Of a stretch of DNA of 57,023 nt, positions 1 through 7,762 are shown piece after piece. Every line of letters starts with the position of its first letter. The stretch's first letter is position 1. Both the position numbers and the translations under genes were made by a program. Origin of the DNA: Pseudomonas sp. BGI-2 (GTDB lineage Bacteria > Pseudomonadota > Gammaproteobacteria > Pseudomonadales > Pseudomonadaceae); assembly GCF_004310295.1 (NCBI RefSeq), contig NZ_SISB01000046.1, positions 1 through 57,023 of the forward strand, given 5' to 3'. The notes beneath the pieces were generated by a model. It was not told the DNA's origin. It saw only the letters and a list, made by a program, of their open reading frames with translations, and searched no databases.

Positions 1-1
1 G

Positions 2-106
2 TGCTGGAAGACCAGTACCGTGTACGACGAAAAGGTTTATTTACAGGCCTTGCTCCGGCACGGCTCACCGTTGACCAGCGAGCTGGACACAGCAAAACCG
101 CGTTGA
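2..106 (+). CDS. partial unidentified ORF, C-terminal end
   Basis: An open frame runs in from the left edge of the window (codons starting at base 2) and stops at TGA 104-106, giving about 34 C-terminal residues that contain WKTSTVYDEKVYLQALL. The start lies outside the window. The tail has the feel of the C-terminus of an IS110-type transposase, but I cannot confirm that from so short a piece. It could equally be a chance frame. Confidence 0.25.
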   Translation, partial: CWKTSTVYDEKVYLQALLRHGSPLTSELDTAKPR

Positions 107-140
107 CGGAAAGGCTCAGGGCGTGATGGCGTCGGCCCAG

Positions 141-1139
141 TCAGCGCAAAGCTAACAGTCCTTTTACTAACGGTTCCAACTCCAACGAGTTAACCGCTTT
201 AATCCGGTCGATCATCGCCACCGGCCAACTCCCAAGCCCCAGACAGGCCCCCAGCATCGCGCCGAGTATCGCCGCGATGGTGTCGGTGTCGCCGCCCAGA
301 CTCGCGGCCATGCACACCGCTTCGAAGGCATTCATTTCACCGACGGCGACTTGTTGCGCTAGGGCAAACGAGACCACCACCGATTCCTGTGATGCCACTG
401 ACGTGCCGATCACGTCGTACAGCAAATCCGCCAGCAACGCCTTGTCACTGTCGACGCTGATGGTCCGCGCCCAGCTGATGCGCGAGGCAATCCGTCCGCC
501 CGCCACCCAGTGGCCATGGCTTTCAGCTCGCTGGGCGATTTGCTGGCCGAGGTTCAACGCCTCGCCCATGTCCATGCCGTTGATGCCGGCCGAGACCACC
601 GCCGCCACCGCCGCCGCGCTGGAAATCCCCAGCGTGGTGTTGTGGGTAACCTGGCAGGCTTGCACCACGGCGCTGATGAACCGTTCAGGGTTGGCGACAT
701 CCGCCGCGATCCCCACCGGCGTGATGCGCATCGCCGCGCCATTGGTGGAGCCGTAGCGCCCCGCTTCTTCCGGCGAATGGCCGGCGAGGATCATCTCGAT
801 CGCGCGTTTGGTCGAAGGCCCGAGCAAGTCTTGCGAGCCCTTGGCCTGCATTTCGGCTTCCCATTCGATCAGCCGTTGAGCGAGCACGGCCGGTTCGATC
901 CGGCCCTCACCGTCCACCAACAACTGACCGACCAGAATTGCCTGTTCGGTGTCGTCGGTGATCGAGCCCTTGGGCATGTTGGCGGCAATCGGTTGATCGG
1001 GGCCGGCGTCCTGCAGATCGGTGATCGCCCCGAAGCGCGTCTTGATGTCGGCGCGGCTCAGGGATTGAGTCGGCATGCCCAGCGCATCGCCCAGGGCCAG
1101 TCCGTAGAACGCGCCGAGCGCACGGTCGAGCGCGGTCAT
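141..1139 (-). CDS. ADP-ribosylglycohydrolase family protein
   Basis: Predicted 332-residue hydrolase of the DraG/ARH family, which removes ADP-ribose from proteins or small molecules using a binuclear Mg or Mn site. The family signatures are present: GDALGMPTQ near residue 15, the metal-binding DDTEQA about residue 60, and GGDTDTIAAILGAMLGA near the C-terminus. A longer upstream frame exists, but MTALDRALGAFYG is the usual family N-terminus. Its ATG overlaps the stop of the upstream GntR regulator by four bases (ATGA), so the two are translationally coupled. The substrate is unknown. In other bacteria such regulator-hydrolase pairs sit with nucleoside or ribose catabolism genes; here any partner would lie left of the window. 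Confidence 0.85.
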   Translation of the reverse strand: MTALDRALGAFYGLALGDALGMPTQSLSRADIKTRFGAITDLQDAGPDQPIAANMPKGSITDDTEQAILVGQLLVDGEGRIEPAVLAQRLIEWEAEMQAKGSQDLLGPSTKRAIEMILAGHSPEEAGRYGSTNGAAMRITPVGIAADVANPERFISAVVQACQVTHNTTLGISSAAAVAAVVSAGINGMDMGEALNLGQQIAQRAESHGHWVAGGRIASRISWARTISVDSDKALLADLLYDVIGTSVASQESVVVSFALAQQVAVGEMNAFEAVCMAASLGGDTDTIAAILGAMLGACLGLGSWPVAMIDRIKAVNSLELEPLVKGLLALR

Positions 1140-1849
1140 TTTGATTCTCCAAATTGCAGGTGCAGGCGAAAATGCACCGGGTCGAGCAAGCTTTCGACCT
1201 GCTCCATGAAGCGGTTCTGGCGGTCGTACGTGGTGCGCAAGGCTTTGAGGAAGACTGTGCCGACCGGGCGCCCGAGCAACTCGGCGTCCTCGGCGCTCAA
1301 GGGTTCTGCGCCGATCCATTGATCGCCGCGTTCGCCGATGTAGCCGTAGGCGGCCAGGGTGATGGTCAGGGAATTGTCGATCAGACCGACACGCGGCAGG
1401 CTTTCCAGGCCCCCGGTGGCGGGCATCAATGAGCGTTCGAGGGAAACCAGCTTGCCGTCGGTGGAACGGCGGCGCCGGTCGAGGGTGATGAACTGGTCGG
1501 TGCCGAAGCGCGGCAGCAGGTCAGGACGCGTCACCGCTTCGAGTCGCAGCACTTCGGTATTGATCAGCGCCCCGCTGTCGGCCAGCGCCTGCGCCCAGCC
1601 GCTGCGTTGATCGAGCACCACACCGTCGAAAGTAACGATGGAGCCCACGCCGCTTTGGGTCGCGATGTAGTTGCGTCGTTTCAACTCGGCCAAGGCCTCA
1701 CGCAGCGTGCCGCGGCTGACTTTGAATTCTTGAGCCAACTGATGCTCGCCCGGCAACAGAAAGCCGTCCTCCATGAGGCCGCTTTCAATGCGCCGGATGA
1801 GTTCGTCGACCACCCGTTGTTTCTTGTCAAATCGTACCTGTCTAATCAT
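1136..1849 (-). CDS. GntR family transcriptional regulator, HutC/UTRA type
   Basis: About 237 residues: an N-terminal winged helix-turn-helix (residues about 8-75, with LAQEFKVSRGTLREALAEL as recognition segment) followed by a UTRA effector domain that in this subfamily binds small sugars, amino acids or nucleotides. It overlaps the downstream hydrolase by four bases and presumably controls it. I chose the ATG at 1849 (MIRQVRFDKK); an in-frame TTG two codons earlier is also possible. No Shine-Dalgarno sequence is visible in front of either. A promoter-like pair of hexamers ends so close to the start that the mRNA could be leaderless. Confidence 0.8.
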   Translation of the reverse strand: MIRQVRFDKKQRVVDELIRRIESGLMEDGFLLPGEHQLAQEFKVSRGTLREALAELKRRNYIATQSGVGSIVTFDGVVLDQRSGWAQALADSGALINTEVLRLEAVTRPDLLPRFGTDQFITLDRRRRSTDGKLVSLERSLMPATGGLESLPRVGLIDNSLTITLAAYGYIGERGDQWIGAEPLSAEDAELLGRPVGTVFLKALRTTYDRQNRFMEQVESLLDPVHFRLHLQFGESK

Positions 1850-1857
1850 GTACAACG

Positions 1858-1886
1858 TGATAACCGAAACGGGGTATTTCGAGCAA
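1858..1886 (-). promoter_or_regulatory. candidate promoter of the gntR/UTRA-hydrolase operon
   Basis: On the minus strand TTGCTC (1881-1886) and TTATCA (1858-1863) are separated by 17 bases. Transcription would begin at about 1851, one or two bases before the ATG at 1849, which would explain the missing ribosome-binding site. The overlapping GTTGTACAT (1848-1856) resembles a HutC-type GntR half-site. Motif-based only. Confidence 0.35.
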
Positions 1887-1933
1887 GGAATATTTCAGGG
1901 AGGTGACGGGAGGAGGAGCAAACAACACAGATC

Positions 1934-2028
1934 AAATGTGGGAGCGGGCTTGCTCGCGAAGGCGTCGGCACATGCAGCATCTACGTACCAGACACTCCGC
2001 TTTCGCGAGCAAGCCCGCTCCCACATTT
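1934..2028. repeat. REPIN (inverted pair of REP elements, GTGGGAGCGGGCTTGCTCGCGA type)
   Basis: AAATGTGGGAGCGGGCTTG begins at 1934 and its inverted copy ends at 2028, around a 40-base variable centre. This is the common fluorescent-pseudomonad REP family, normally mobilised by a RAYT transposase located elsewhere. It lies just downstream of araH and may form the 3' end of that transcript. Confidence 0.85.
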
Positions 2029-2036
2029 ACGATGTG

Positions 2037-3005
2037 TTAGCGCTGTTTCAGTCGGTCAATCACTACCGCCAGCAACAAGATCGAACCGCGAATCACATAC
2101 TGATAAAACGTATCGATGTTCTTCAGGTTCATCGCATTCTCGATAATGGCCAGAATCAACACCCCGGCAATCACATGCCGAATCATGCCGATGCCGCCGC
2201 TCAGCGATACACCGCCCAGCACGCAAGCCGAGATCACTGTCAACTCGAAACCCTGGCCAATCATCGGCTGGCCGGAAGTCATGCGCGACGCCAGAATCAC
2301 CCCGGCCAACGCCCCGATCACCCCGTGCACGGCAAAGATAATGATCTTGGTCCGGTCAACGTTCACCCCGGCCAACAACGCAGCTTCCTGGTTGCCGCCG
2401 ATGGCCATGGTGTTGCGCCCATAAGTGGTGTAATTCAGCAACCAGCCAAAAAACAGGAAGCACACGATGGTGATCAGGATCGGCACCGGTACGCCAAACA
2501 ACTGGCCGTTACCGAAGACGAAGAACGAATCCTGCGACACGCCGACCGCTTTGCCATTGGCAAAAATGTAAGCCAGACCCCGAACAATCTGCATGGTCGC
2601 CAAGGTGGTAATCAACGCGTTGACCCGCAGCTTGGCGATCACAATGCCGTTGATCAGCCCGACAACCAGCCCCATCACCAGCGCGGCACTGACGCCGAGA
2701 AACACGCTGTCGGTATCGCGCATCACCACCGCCGCGACCACGCCGGCACAGGCAATCACCGAACCCACCGACAAGTCGAAATGCCCGGACGCCAGGCAAT
2801 ACAGCATGGTGCAGGCCGCGATCCCGGTCGTCGAGATCGCCAGGCCCAGTCCGCGCATGTTCAGCGGCGACAGGAAGTTGTCGATCAGCAGCGTGCAGAG
2901 TACGAAGATCCCGACGGCCGCCAGCAACATCACCCAGTCATCGAGAAAGCGCCGCAGGTCCAGAGGTTTGCGCTGGGTCGGCAAAGCGTTGTTTTGGATT
3001 GTCAT
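2037..3005 (-). CDS. araH: L-arabinose ABC transporter permease AraH
   Basis: 322-residue inner-membrane permease of the ribose/arabinose/xylose class (BPD_transp_2). About eight to ten hydrophobic segments are visible, with the family stretch LASGHFDLSVGSVIA around residue 75 and the EAALLAGVNV coupling region near residue 205. It forms the translocation pore for sugar delivered by AraF and powered by AraG. I prefer the ATG at 3005, five bases after AGAGG, over a GTG two codons upstream. Last gene of araFGH; only 9 bases separate it from araG. Length matches the E. coli protein. Confidence 0.92.
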   Translation of the reverse strand: MTIQNNALPTQRKPLDLRRFLDDWVMLLAAVGIFVLCTLLIDNFLSPLNMRGLGLAISTTGIAACTMLYCLASGHFDLSVGSVIACAGVVAAVVMRDTDSVFLGVSAALVMGLVVGLINGIVIAKLRVNALITTLATMQIVRGLAYIFANGKAVGVSQDSFFVFGNGQLFGVPVPILITIVCFLFFGWLLNYTTYGRNTMAIGGNQEAALLAGVNVDRTKIIIFAVHGVIGALAGVILASRMTSGQPMIGQGFELTVISACVLGGVSLSGGIGMIRHVIAGVLILAIIENAMNLKNIDTFYQYVIRGSILLLAVVIDRLKQR

Positions 3006-3014
3006 AGTCACCTC

Positions 3015-4559
3015 TCAGTTCGCCACGCCGTCAGCGCGTTGGCGCGGCAAAGCCAGTTGCAGCAGGTTGGATTCATTGGCCTCTGCGCGAGACAACTCGC
3101 CGCGCATCGCGCCTTCGCAGAGCACCAGGATGCGGTCGGAAATACCCATCACTTCCATCAGGTCGCTGGACACCACGATCACCGCGATGCCGCTGGCGGC
3201 CAGGTTGTGGATGATCTGGTAAATCTCGGCTTTGGCGCCGATATCGATGCCGCGAGTGGGCTCGTCCAGCAGCAGGACTTTCATCGGCATCGACAGCCAA
3301 CGGCCGAGAATGGCCTTCTGCTGATTGCCACCGGACAGGTACATGATTTTCTGCGCCGCGTTGGGCGTCTTCACTTTCAGCGCCTTGATCTGCTTGTCGG
3401 CGTTGCCCTTCTCCCACAGGCCGCGCAACAGGCAACCAAAAGTGGAATGGGCGCCGCGCGCACTGATGTTGATGTTCTCGGCGACACTGGCGAGCGGAAT
3501 GATGCCCTCCTTCTTACGGTCTTCGGGGCACAGCAGAATGCCGGCAGCGATGGCGTCGCGGGGGGAACGCAGCTTCACCTCATGACCACGTAGCTCCAGG
3601 CGTCCGGCGGTATTGCGCGTCAGCCCGCTGAGCATCCGAAACAACTCGGTACGACCCGCACCGACCAGACCGAACAGCCCGAGAATCTCGCCCTTGTGTA
3701 CCTCGAAACTCACCGGCTCACGCAACCCCGGCCCCAGCAAACCGTCAACCTTGAGCGCCACCGCGCCACGTTGGCGATTGCGGTAATCGTAGATGTCCTG
3801 AATGTCGCGACCGACCATGCACGTAACCAATTGATCGTGGGTCAGTTCGCTCATGTCCTCGAAGGTGCGCACGTAGCGGCCATCCTTGAACACCGTCACC
3901 GCATTGCAGATGCGGAACACTTCTTCCATGCGATGGGACACGTAAAGCACCACTTTGCCTTCGTCGCGCAGGCGCCCGATGATCGCCATCAAGCGATCGA
4001 TCTCCCGAGCCGACAGGCTGCTCGTCGGCTCATCGAACGCAATCACATGTGCGCCACGGGACAATGCCTTCGCAATCTCCACAAGTTGTCGCTGACCGAG
4101 GGACAGGCGCCCTACTTTCTCTTGCGGATCGATTTCATCGGCCAGGCCTTTGAGGCAGGCCAGCGCTTGTTGTCGCAACGCACCACGATTGATCAGGCCG
4201 AAACTGGCCGGCAGATGACCGAGGAACAGGTTCTCCGCCACGGTCATTTCCGGGACCAGGTGCAGCTCTTGATGGATCACCGCCACCCGGCTGGCGATGC
4301 TGTCAGCGGTGGACTTGAAGACCATCGTCTGCTCGCCGATTTGCAAGTCGCCGCTGCTCGGCGTGTAGGCACCGCCGAGGATTTTCAGCAGGGTCGATTT
4401 ACCGGCGCCGTTCTCGCCCATCAAGGCATGAACCTGCCCCGGATGCGCGACGAAGCTGATGTTGTCCAGCGCCTTCACCCCGGGAAAGGTTTTGCCGATC
4501 CCGTTGAAACGCAGGCTGCCGCCGACGCTGTGCTCATGTGTCTGTAATTGCGCGTGCAT
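3015..4559 (-). CDS. araG: L-arabinose ABC transporter ATP-binding protein AraG
   Basis: 514-residue double ATPase typical of sugar importers. The N-terminal half has Walker A GENGAGKST (about residue 49) and signature LSLGQRQLVEIAKAL. The C-terminal half has the degenerate GLVGAGRTE P-loop and signature LSGGNQQKAILGRWL followed by LLLDEPTRGID. Two copies of AraH would pair with one AraG. The ATG at 4559 has a good GAGGTGG site. Between araF (65-base gap) and araH, so one operon. High similarity to E. coli AraG in layout makes arabinose, rather than ribose or xylose, the likely substrate; galactose may also be carried. Confidence 0.92.
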   Translation of the reverse strand: MHAQLQTHEHSVGGSLRFNGIGKTFPGVKALDNISFVAHPGQVHALMGENGAGKSTLLKILGGAYTPSSGDLQIGEQTMVFKSTADSIASRVAVIHQELHLVPEMTVAENLFLGHLPASFGLINRGALRQQALACLKGLADEIDPQEKVGRLSLGQRQLVEIAKALSRGAHVIAFDEPTSSLSAREIDRLMAIIGRLRDEGKVVLYVSHRMEEVFRICNAVTVFKDGRYVRTFEDMSELTHDQLVTCMVGRDIQDIYDYRNRQRGAVALKVDGLLGPGLREPVSFEVHKGEILGLFGLVGAGRTELFRMLSGLTRNTAGRLELRGHEVKLRSPRDAIAAGILLCPEDRKKEGIIPLASVAENINISARGAHSTFGCLLRGLWEKGNADKQIKALKVKTPNAAQKIMYLSGGNQQKAILGRWLSMPMKVLLLDEPTRGIDIGAKAEIYQIIHNLAASGIAVIVVSSDLMEVMGISDRILVLCEGAMRGELSRAEANESNLLQLALPRQRADGVAN

Positions 4560-4624
4560 AAAACCACCTCATCACACAGATCAGGCAGCCCGTCGCCAGG
4601 GCCGCCGATGAAATCAACCAGCCC

Positions 4625-5629
4625 TCAGTTCCACAGGCCGATCTTTTCCAGTTCCTGCTTGAAGTTCTCGCGGGTGATCAGTGTCACGTCGTCCATCGCG
4701 GTGTACTTCGGTGGTTCTTTGCCGGTGGTGACCCACTCGAACATCATGCTGGCGGTGTTGTAGCCCTCGATGTGCGGGCTTGGCAGCATCGAACCGAAGA
4801 AACCGCTGTTGGCTTTCTTCAGTTCACCGATGGCGTCAGTGCCATTGATGCCGATGCCGATCACGTTGGCCGCGACAAAACCGGCGCTTTCGGTGGCGCG
4901 CACGGCGCCCAGCACGGTGTTGTCGTTCATGCCGCCGATGATCAGGTTTTTCGCTGCGCCCGGCAGCTTCACCAGGGCCGAGTTGGTGGCGTCCATGCTA
5001 CCCGGCACGTCGAGGGTTTTCAGGGCCGAGAACAGGATGTGGTCTTTCGGCATCCCGGCGTCTTCCAGGGCTTTGACCGAACCGTCGGTGCGCTTCTTGC
5101 CGGTGTCGAGTTCATTGAAGGTGTTAATCACCGCGTAAGTGTCTTTCCAGTCCCAGCCGCGTTTTTTCGCTTCGGCGGCCATGGCGCTGCCTTGTTTCTG
5201 GCCGACTTCGAACGCGGCCATGCCCAGGTACGGAACGTCTTCCATGAACTTGCCATTGGCATCGACGAAACGGTCATCGACGGCGATGACTTTCAACCCG
5301 TTGAGCTTGGCTTTGGCCATGATGGCCGGGCCGAGGGAGACGTCCGGCGGGCAGATCACAAAGCCCTTGGCGCCGTTGGCGGCGAGGCTGTCGATGGCCG
5401 AGAGGGTTTTCTCACCGTCCGGCACGGCGATCTTGATGACGGTGAAGCCCTTCTCTTTCCCGGCCTTTTCGGCGAATGCCCATTCAGTCTGGAACCAGGG
5501 CTCTTCCGCCTGCTTGACCAGGAAGCCGATTTTCACTTCCTCGGCCGCCAGCAGCGTGCTGCTCAGGCAGACCGCAGTAACCGCCAAAGCGGCACAGCAC
5601 AGGGAACGGATCCCACGACGACGATTCAT
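4625..5629 (-). CDS. araF: L-arabinose periplasmic binding protein AraF
   Basis: 334 residues with a clear signal peptide (RRRGIRSLCCAALAVTAVCL, cleavage likely after LLAAEE region, about residue 29). The mature part matches E. coli arabinose-binding protein closely: IGFLVKQ, EEPWFQTEW, KIAVPDGEKTL, NAIDSLAA-like DSLAANGAKGFVIC, GMNDNTVLG, IGIGINGTDA and LITRENFKQELEK. It captures L-arabinose, and probably D-galactose, in the periplasm and hands it to AraGH. First gene of the operon, with AAGGAG eleven bases before the ATG. An operator-like sequence shared with the gntR promoter lies 63-76 bases upstream. Confidence 0.95.
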   Translation of the reverse strand: MNRRRGIRSLCCAALAVTAVCLSSTLLAAEEVKIGFLVKQAEEPWFQTEWAFAEKAGKEKGFTVIKIAVPDGEKTLSAIDSLAANGAKGFVICPPDVSLGPAIMAKAKLNGLKVIAVDDRFVDANGKFMEDVPYLGMAAFEVGQKQGSAMAAEAKKRGWDWKDTYAVINTFNELDTGKKRTDGSVKALEDAGMPKDHILFSALKTLDVPGSMDATNSALVKLPGAAKNLIIGGMNDNTVLGAVRATESAGFVAANVIGIGINGTDAIGELKKANSGFFGSMLPSPHIEGYNTASMMFEWVTTGKEPPKYTAMDDVTLITRENFKQELEKIGLWN

Positions 5630-5691
5630 AAGCTGACTCCTTGTTATTTTTTTTGAGCGTTATTTTGAAAGCCGGTACCGAAAATAGTCAT

Positions 5692-5705
5692 ATCGTATGA
5701 TGATT
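5692..5705 (-). promoter_or_regulatory. operator-like site upstream of araFGH, shared with the gntR promoter
   Basis: Reads AATCATCATACGAT on the minus strand; the same 14 bases occur at 8532-8545 in the promoter of the FadR-type regulator. The core ATCGTATGAT is a near-perfect palindrome, as expected for a GntR dimer site. It lies about 65 bases ahead of the araF start, where a promoter should be. I infer that the regulator at 7763-8479 controls araFGH through it. Confidence 0.6.
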
Positions 5706-5709
5706 GGAT

Positions 5710-5733
5710 TTCAGACGGAATTCCGCGTCTGAA
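5710..5733. terminator. hairpin between the SDR gene and araF
   Basis: TTCAGACG (5710-5717) pairs with CGTCTGAA (5726-5733) around an 8-base loop, 12 bases after the stop of the minus-strand dehydrogenase gene. There is no U-run on that strand, so it may be a weak terminator, an mRNA 3' end, or a second palindromic protein site. Confidence 0.35.
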
Positions 5734-5744
5734 TCCCGTTTTAT

Positions 5745-6563
5745 TCAGTCGTGATACATGACCGAGCGACCACCATCGATGGTGATGCACGAGGCATTGA
5801 TAAACGGCGCTTCATCGCTGGCCAGGAATACGGCGGTCATTGCCACTTCCATCGGCTGCCCGATTCGGCGCGGCGGATGCATGTCGAAGGCCCGCTGACG
5901 TTCGGCGTGGGGGTCGGCAAAACCGTTCCAGTAATCGACGTTCAATTGGGTTTCGATGTAGCCCGGCGCGATCGCATTCACGCGAATGCCCTTTGGCGCG
6001 TATTCGATGCCCAGCGCGCGGGTCAGCCCGAGCAAGCCGTGCTTGGCCACCGGGTACGGGAAGCAACCCGGAATGATGTGCGTGGAATGGGTCGAGGCGA
6101 TGTTGATGATGCTGCCGATGCCCTGCTCGATCATTTGCGGCAGCACGGCTTTGCAGCCATACCAGGCGCCGTCGAGGTCGATGGCGAAGCAGCGATGCCA
6201 GTCTTCTTCGGTCATTTCCAGTGGGTCACGGAACACGTTGACCCCGGCGCAGTTGACCAGCACGTCGATCCGGCCATGTCGCTCGATGGCCAGTTCAGCC
6301 ATCGCGTGCAGATCCTGCTGGCGAGACACGTCAGCCGTGATCGCATGAACGTTGAAGCCTTGATCACGCCACCGAGCCGCGACTTTTTCAACTTTGTCGC
6401 CCTGGATGTCGCTGATGATTATTTTGGCCTGTTGATTGACGAAGGCCGCGACGATCGCCTCGCCGATGCCCTGAGCGGCGCCGGTGACCAGCACGACCTT
6501 GTCTTTCAGGCGCTTGCCCTTCGGCGGTTCGATCATTGGCGGCAGGGAGAGACGTTCAGTCAT
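5745..6563 (-). CDS. SDR family oxidoreductase, probable L-arabinose/D-galactose 1-dehydrogenase
   Basis: 272-residue short-chain dehydrogenase. The nucleotide-binding TGAAQGIG is at residues 27-34, the NAG-type motif is VNCAGVN about 103-109, and the catalytic residues are S157, Y170 and K174. In pseudomonads an SDR next to araFGH and an SMP-30 lactonase oxidises L-arabinose (and often D-galactose) to the 1,4-lactone in the cytoplasm, the first step of the non-phosphorylative pathway. The substrate is inferred from the neighbours. A fair GGGAGT site precedes the ATG. A good promoter with a dyad lies upstream, so the gene is probably transcribed separately from the lactonase as well. Confidence 0.85.
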   Translation of the reverse strand: MTERLSLPPMIEPPKGKRLKDKVVLVTGAAQGIGEAIVAAFVNQQAKIIISDIQGDKVEKVAARWRDQGFNVHAITADVSRQQDLHAMAELAIERHGRIDVLVNCAGVNVFRDPLEMTEEDWHRCFAIDLDGAWYGCKAVLPQMIEQGIGSIINIASTHSTHIIPGCFPYPVAKHGLLGLTRALGIEYAPKGIRVNAIAPGYIETQLNVDYWNGFADPHAERQRAFDMHPPRRIGQPMEVAMTAVFLASDEAPFINASCITIDGGRSVMYHD

Positions 6564-6699
6564 GAATCAGGACTCCCTTTTGCAGGCAAGACAAAAACCG
6601 GGCATCTGTCGATGTCCGGTCAAAAAACTGTTTGGAAAATCGCTGCATCACTTCACCTGTTTTGTTTTTTTAAGTGTGAGTGCGTGTAACTGATGGCCG

Positions 6700-6729
6700 A
6701 CTATAAACCCGACCCGTAACTAATCTCAA
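6700..6729 (-). promoter_or_regulatory. sigma-70 promoter of the sugar dehydrogenase gene
   Basis: On the minus strand TTGAGA (6724-6729) and TATAGT (6700-6705) are 18 bases apart, about 137 bases before the start codon at 6563. The -35 box overlaps one arm of the ATCTCAA/TTGAGAT dyad at 6723-6759. Confidence 0.55.
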
Positions 6730-6759
6730 TATATAATTTTACATCCCATATTTTGAGAT
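6723..6759. promoter_or_regulatory. spaced inverted repeat at the dehydrogenase promoter
   Basis: ATCTCAA (6723-6729) and TTGAGAT (6753-6759) form a perfect 7-base dyad around a very AT-rich 23-base centre, directly after the lactonase stop codon. One arm covers the -35 box. Likely a binding site for a regulator different from the GntR protein, since the core differs from the site at 5692 and 8532. Confidence 0.4.
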
Positions 6760-7635
6760 CTATCCAGCGAAGCGAGTGCAGGGTTTGCCCGGCACATCGA
6801 CTCGAATCGACAGCAGTGCACCGTCCAGCGGATGGTTGAGCGGGCTCGCGGCGCTGGTGATGTACAGGGTTTTCAAATCTTCGCCACCGAACACGCAACT
6901 GGTGGGGCGACTGACCGGCAGTTCGATCACGCGGTCGACATGGCCGTCCGGCGTCAGCCTGATCAGACAGCTGCCGTCCCAGCGCGCGTTCCAGATGAAA
7001 CCCTCGGCATCCATCGCCGAGCCATCCGGCCCGCCTCGCTCATGGGGACCGAACCAGACGTAAGCCGTGTCCAGGTTGCCGTCGGTGTGGACGAAACAGC
7101 GGTACAACGTTTTGTCCATGCTGTCGGCGAAAAACAGCGTGGTCTCGTCCTCGCTCCACAACAACGTGTTCGGAATGCCCAACCCACGGAGCAGCGGCGT
7201 GACCCGGGCATCGCGATCGATGCGAAACAGGCCACCGGAACGACGCACGATGGGCAGGTCTTCGCCGTTTTCGCCGATGTTGTTTTGCATGGTGCCGAGC
7301 CAGAGCCGGCCCTGAGCATCGCAGCGGGCTTCATTGGCGCGATTACCGGGTTGCGGGTCGGCGACGCAGAGCAAGGTCAATTTAGGTTCAAGCCCTGGTG
7401 AATCCAGGTCCAGCCGGTACACGCCGCTGCTTAACGTCACCAGCGCATCGCCGCTTTCGCAGGGGATGAACGCGGACACGTGTTCCGGCATTTCCCAGAT
7501 CTGCACGTTGGCGCCGATCAGCCGCAGGGCTTGCTTGCCGGCGATGTCCACCCAGTACAGCGCCTGGGTCGGCACATCCCAGAACGGGCCTTCACCGAGT
7601 TGTGCACGGTGTCCGGTAACCGCATTCCACGTCAT
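6760..7635 (-). CDS. SMP-30/gluconolactonase family protein, probable L-arabinolactonase
   Basis: 291-residue six-bladed beta-propeller lactonase. Family marks include LGEGPFWD near residue 12 with the metal-ligand glutamate, NDEARCD-like NRANEARCDAQGRLWLG around residue 107, and DGSAMDAEGFIWNARW around residue 205. It would open the sugar lactone made by the adjacent SDR, giving arabonate or galactonate. GGAGG lies six bases before the ATG. No signal peptide, so cytoplasmic. The downstream dehydratase and aldehyde dehydrogenase genes of the pathway are not in this window. Substrate inferred from context. Confidence 0.85.
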   Translation of the reverse strand: MTWNAVTGHRAQLGEGPFWDVPTQALYWVDIAGKQALRLIGANVQIWEMPEHVSAFIPCESGDALVTLSSGVYRLDLDSPGLEPKLTLLCVADPQPGNRANEARCDAQGRLWLGTMQNNIGENGEDLPIVRRSGGLFRIDRDARVTPLLRGLGIPNTLLWSEDETTLFFADSMDKTLYRCFVHTDGNLDTAYVWFGPHERGGPDGSAMDAEGFIWNARWDGSCLIRLTPDGHVDRVIELPVSRPTSCVFGGEDLKTLYITSAASPLNHPLDGALLSIRVDVPGKPCTRFAG

Positions 7636-7660
7636 GAAACCTCCTGCTGTTGTTTTTTTT

Positions 7661-7747
7661 GTGGGAGTGAGCCTGCTCGCGAAGCTGTGTGTCAGTCGAC
7701 ATCAATATTGAATGGGCCGGCCTCATCGCGAGCAGGCTCACTCCCAC
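7661..7747. repeat. REPIN, GTGGGAGTGAGCCTGCTCGCGA type
   Basis: GTGGGAGTGAGCCTGCTCGC starts at 7661 and its inverted copy ends at 7747. Same family as the element at 1934 but with a T/C variant in the stem on both arms, as expected if both arms are copied together. It fills the gap between the regulator and lactonase genes. Confidence 0.85.
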
Positions 7748-7762
7748 AAGGGGTCTTTGTGT

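Noticed and set aside
1773..3593. 606-residue plus-strand frame across gntR, a REPIN, araH and araG
   Set aside because: It runs antisense through three real genes and a repeat and has no recognisable domain.
1934..7747. CRISPR-like repeats
   Set aside because: The repeats are inverted pairs with variable centres and no regular spacers; they are REPINs. No cas genes occur in the window.
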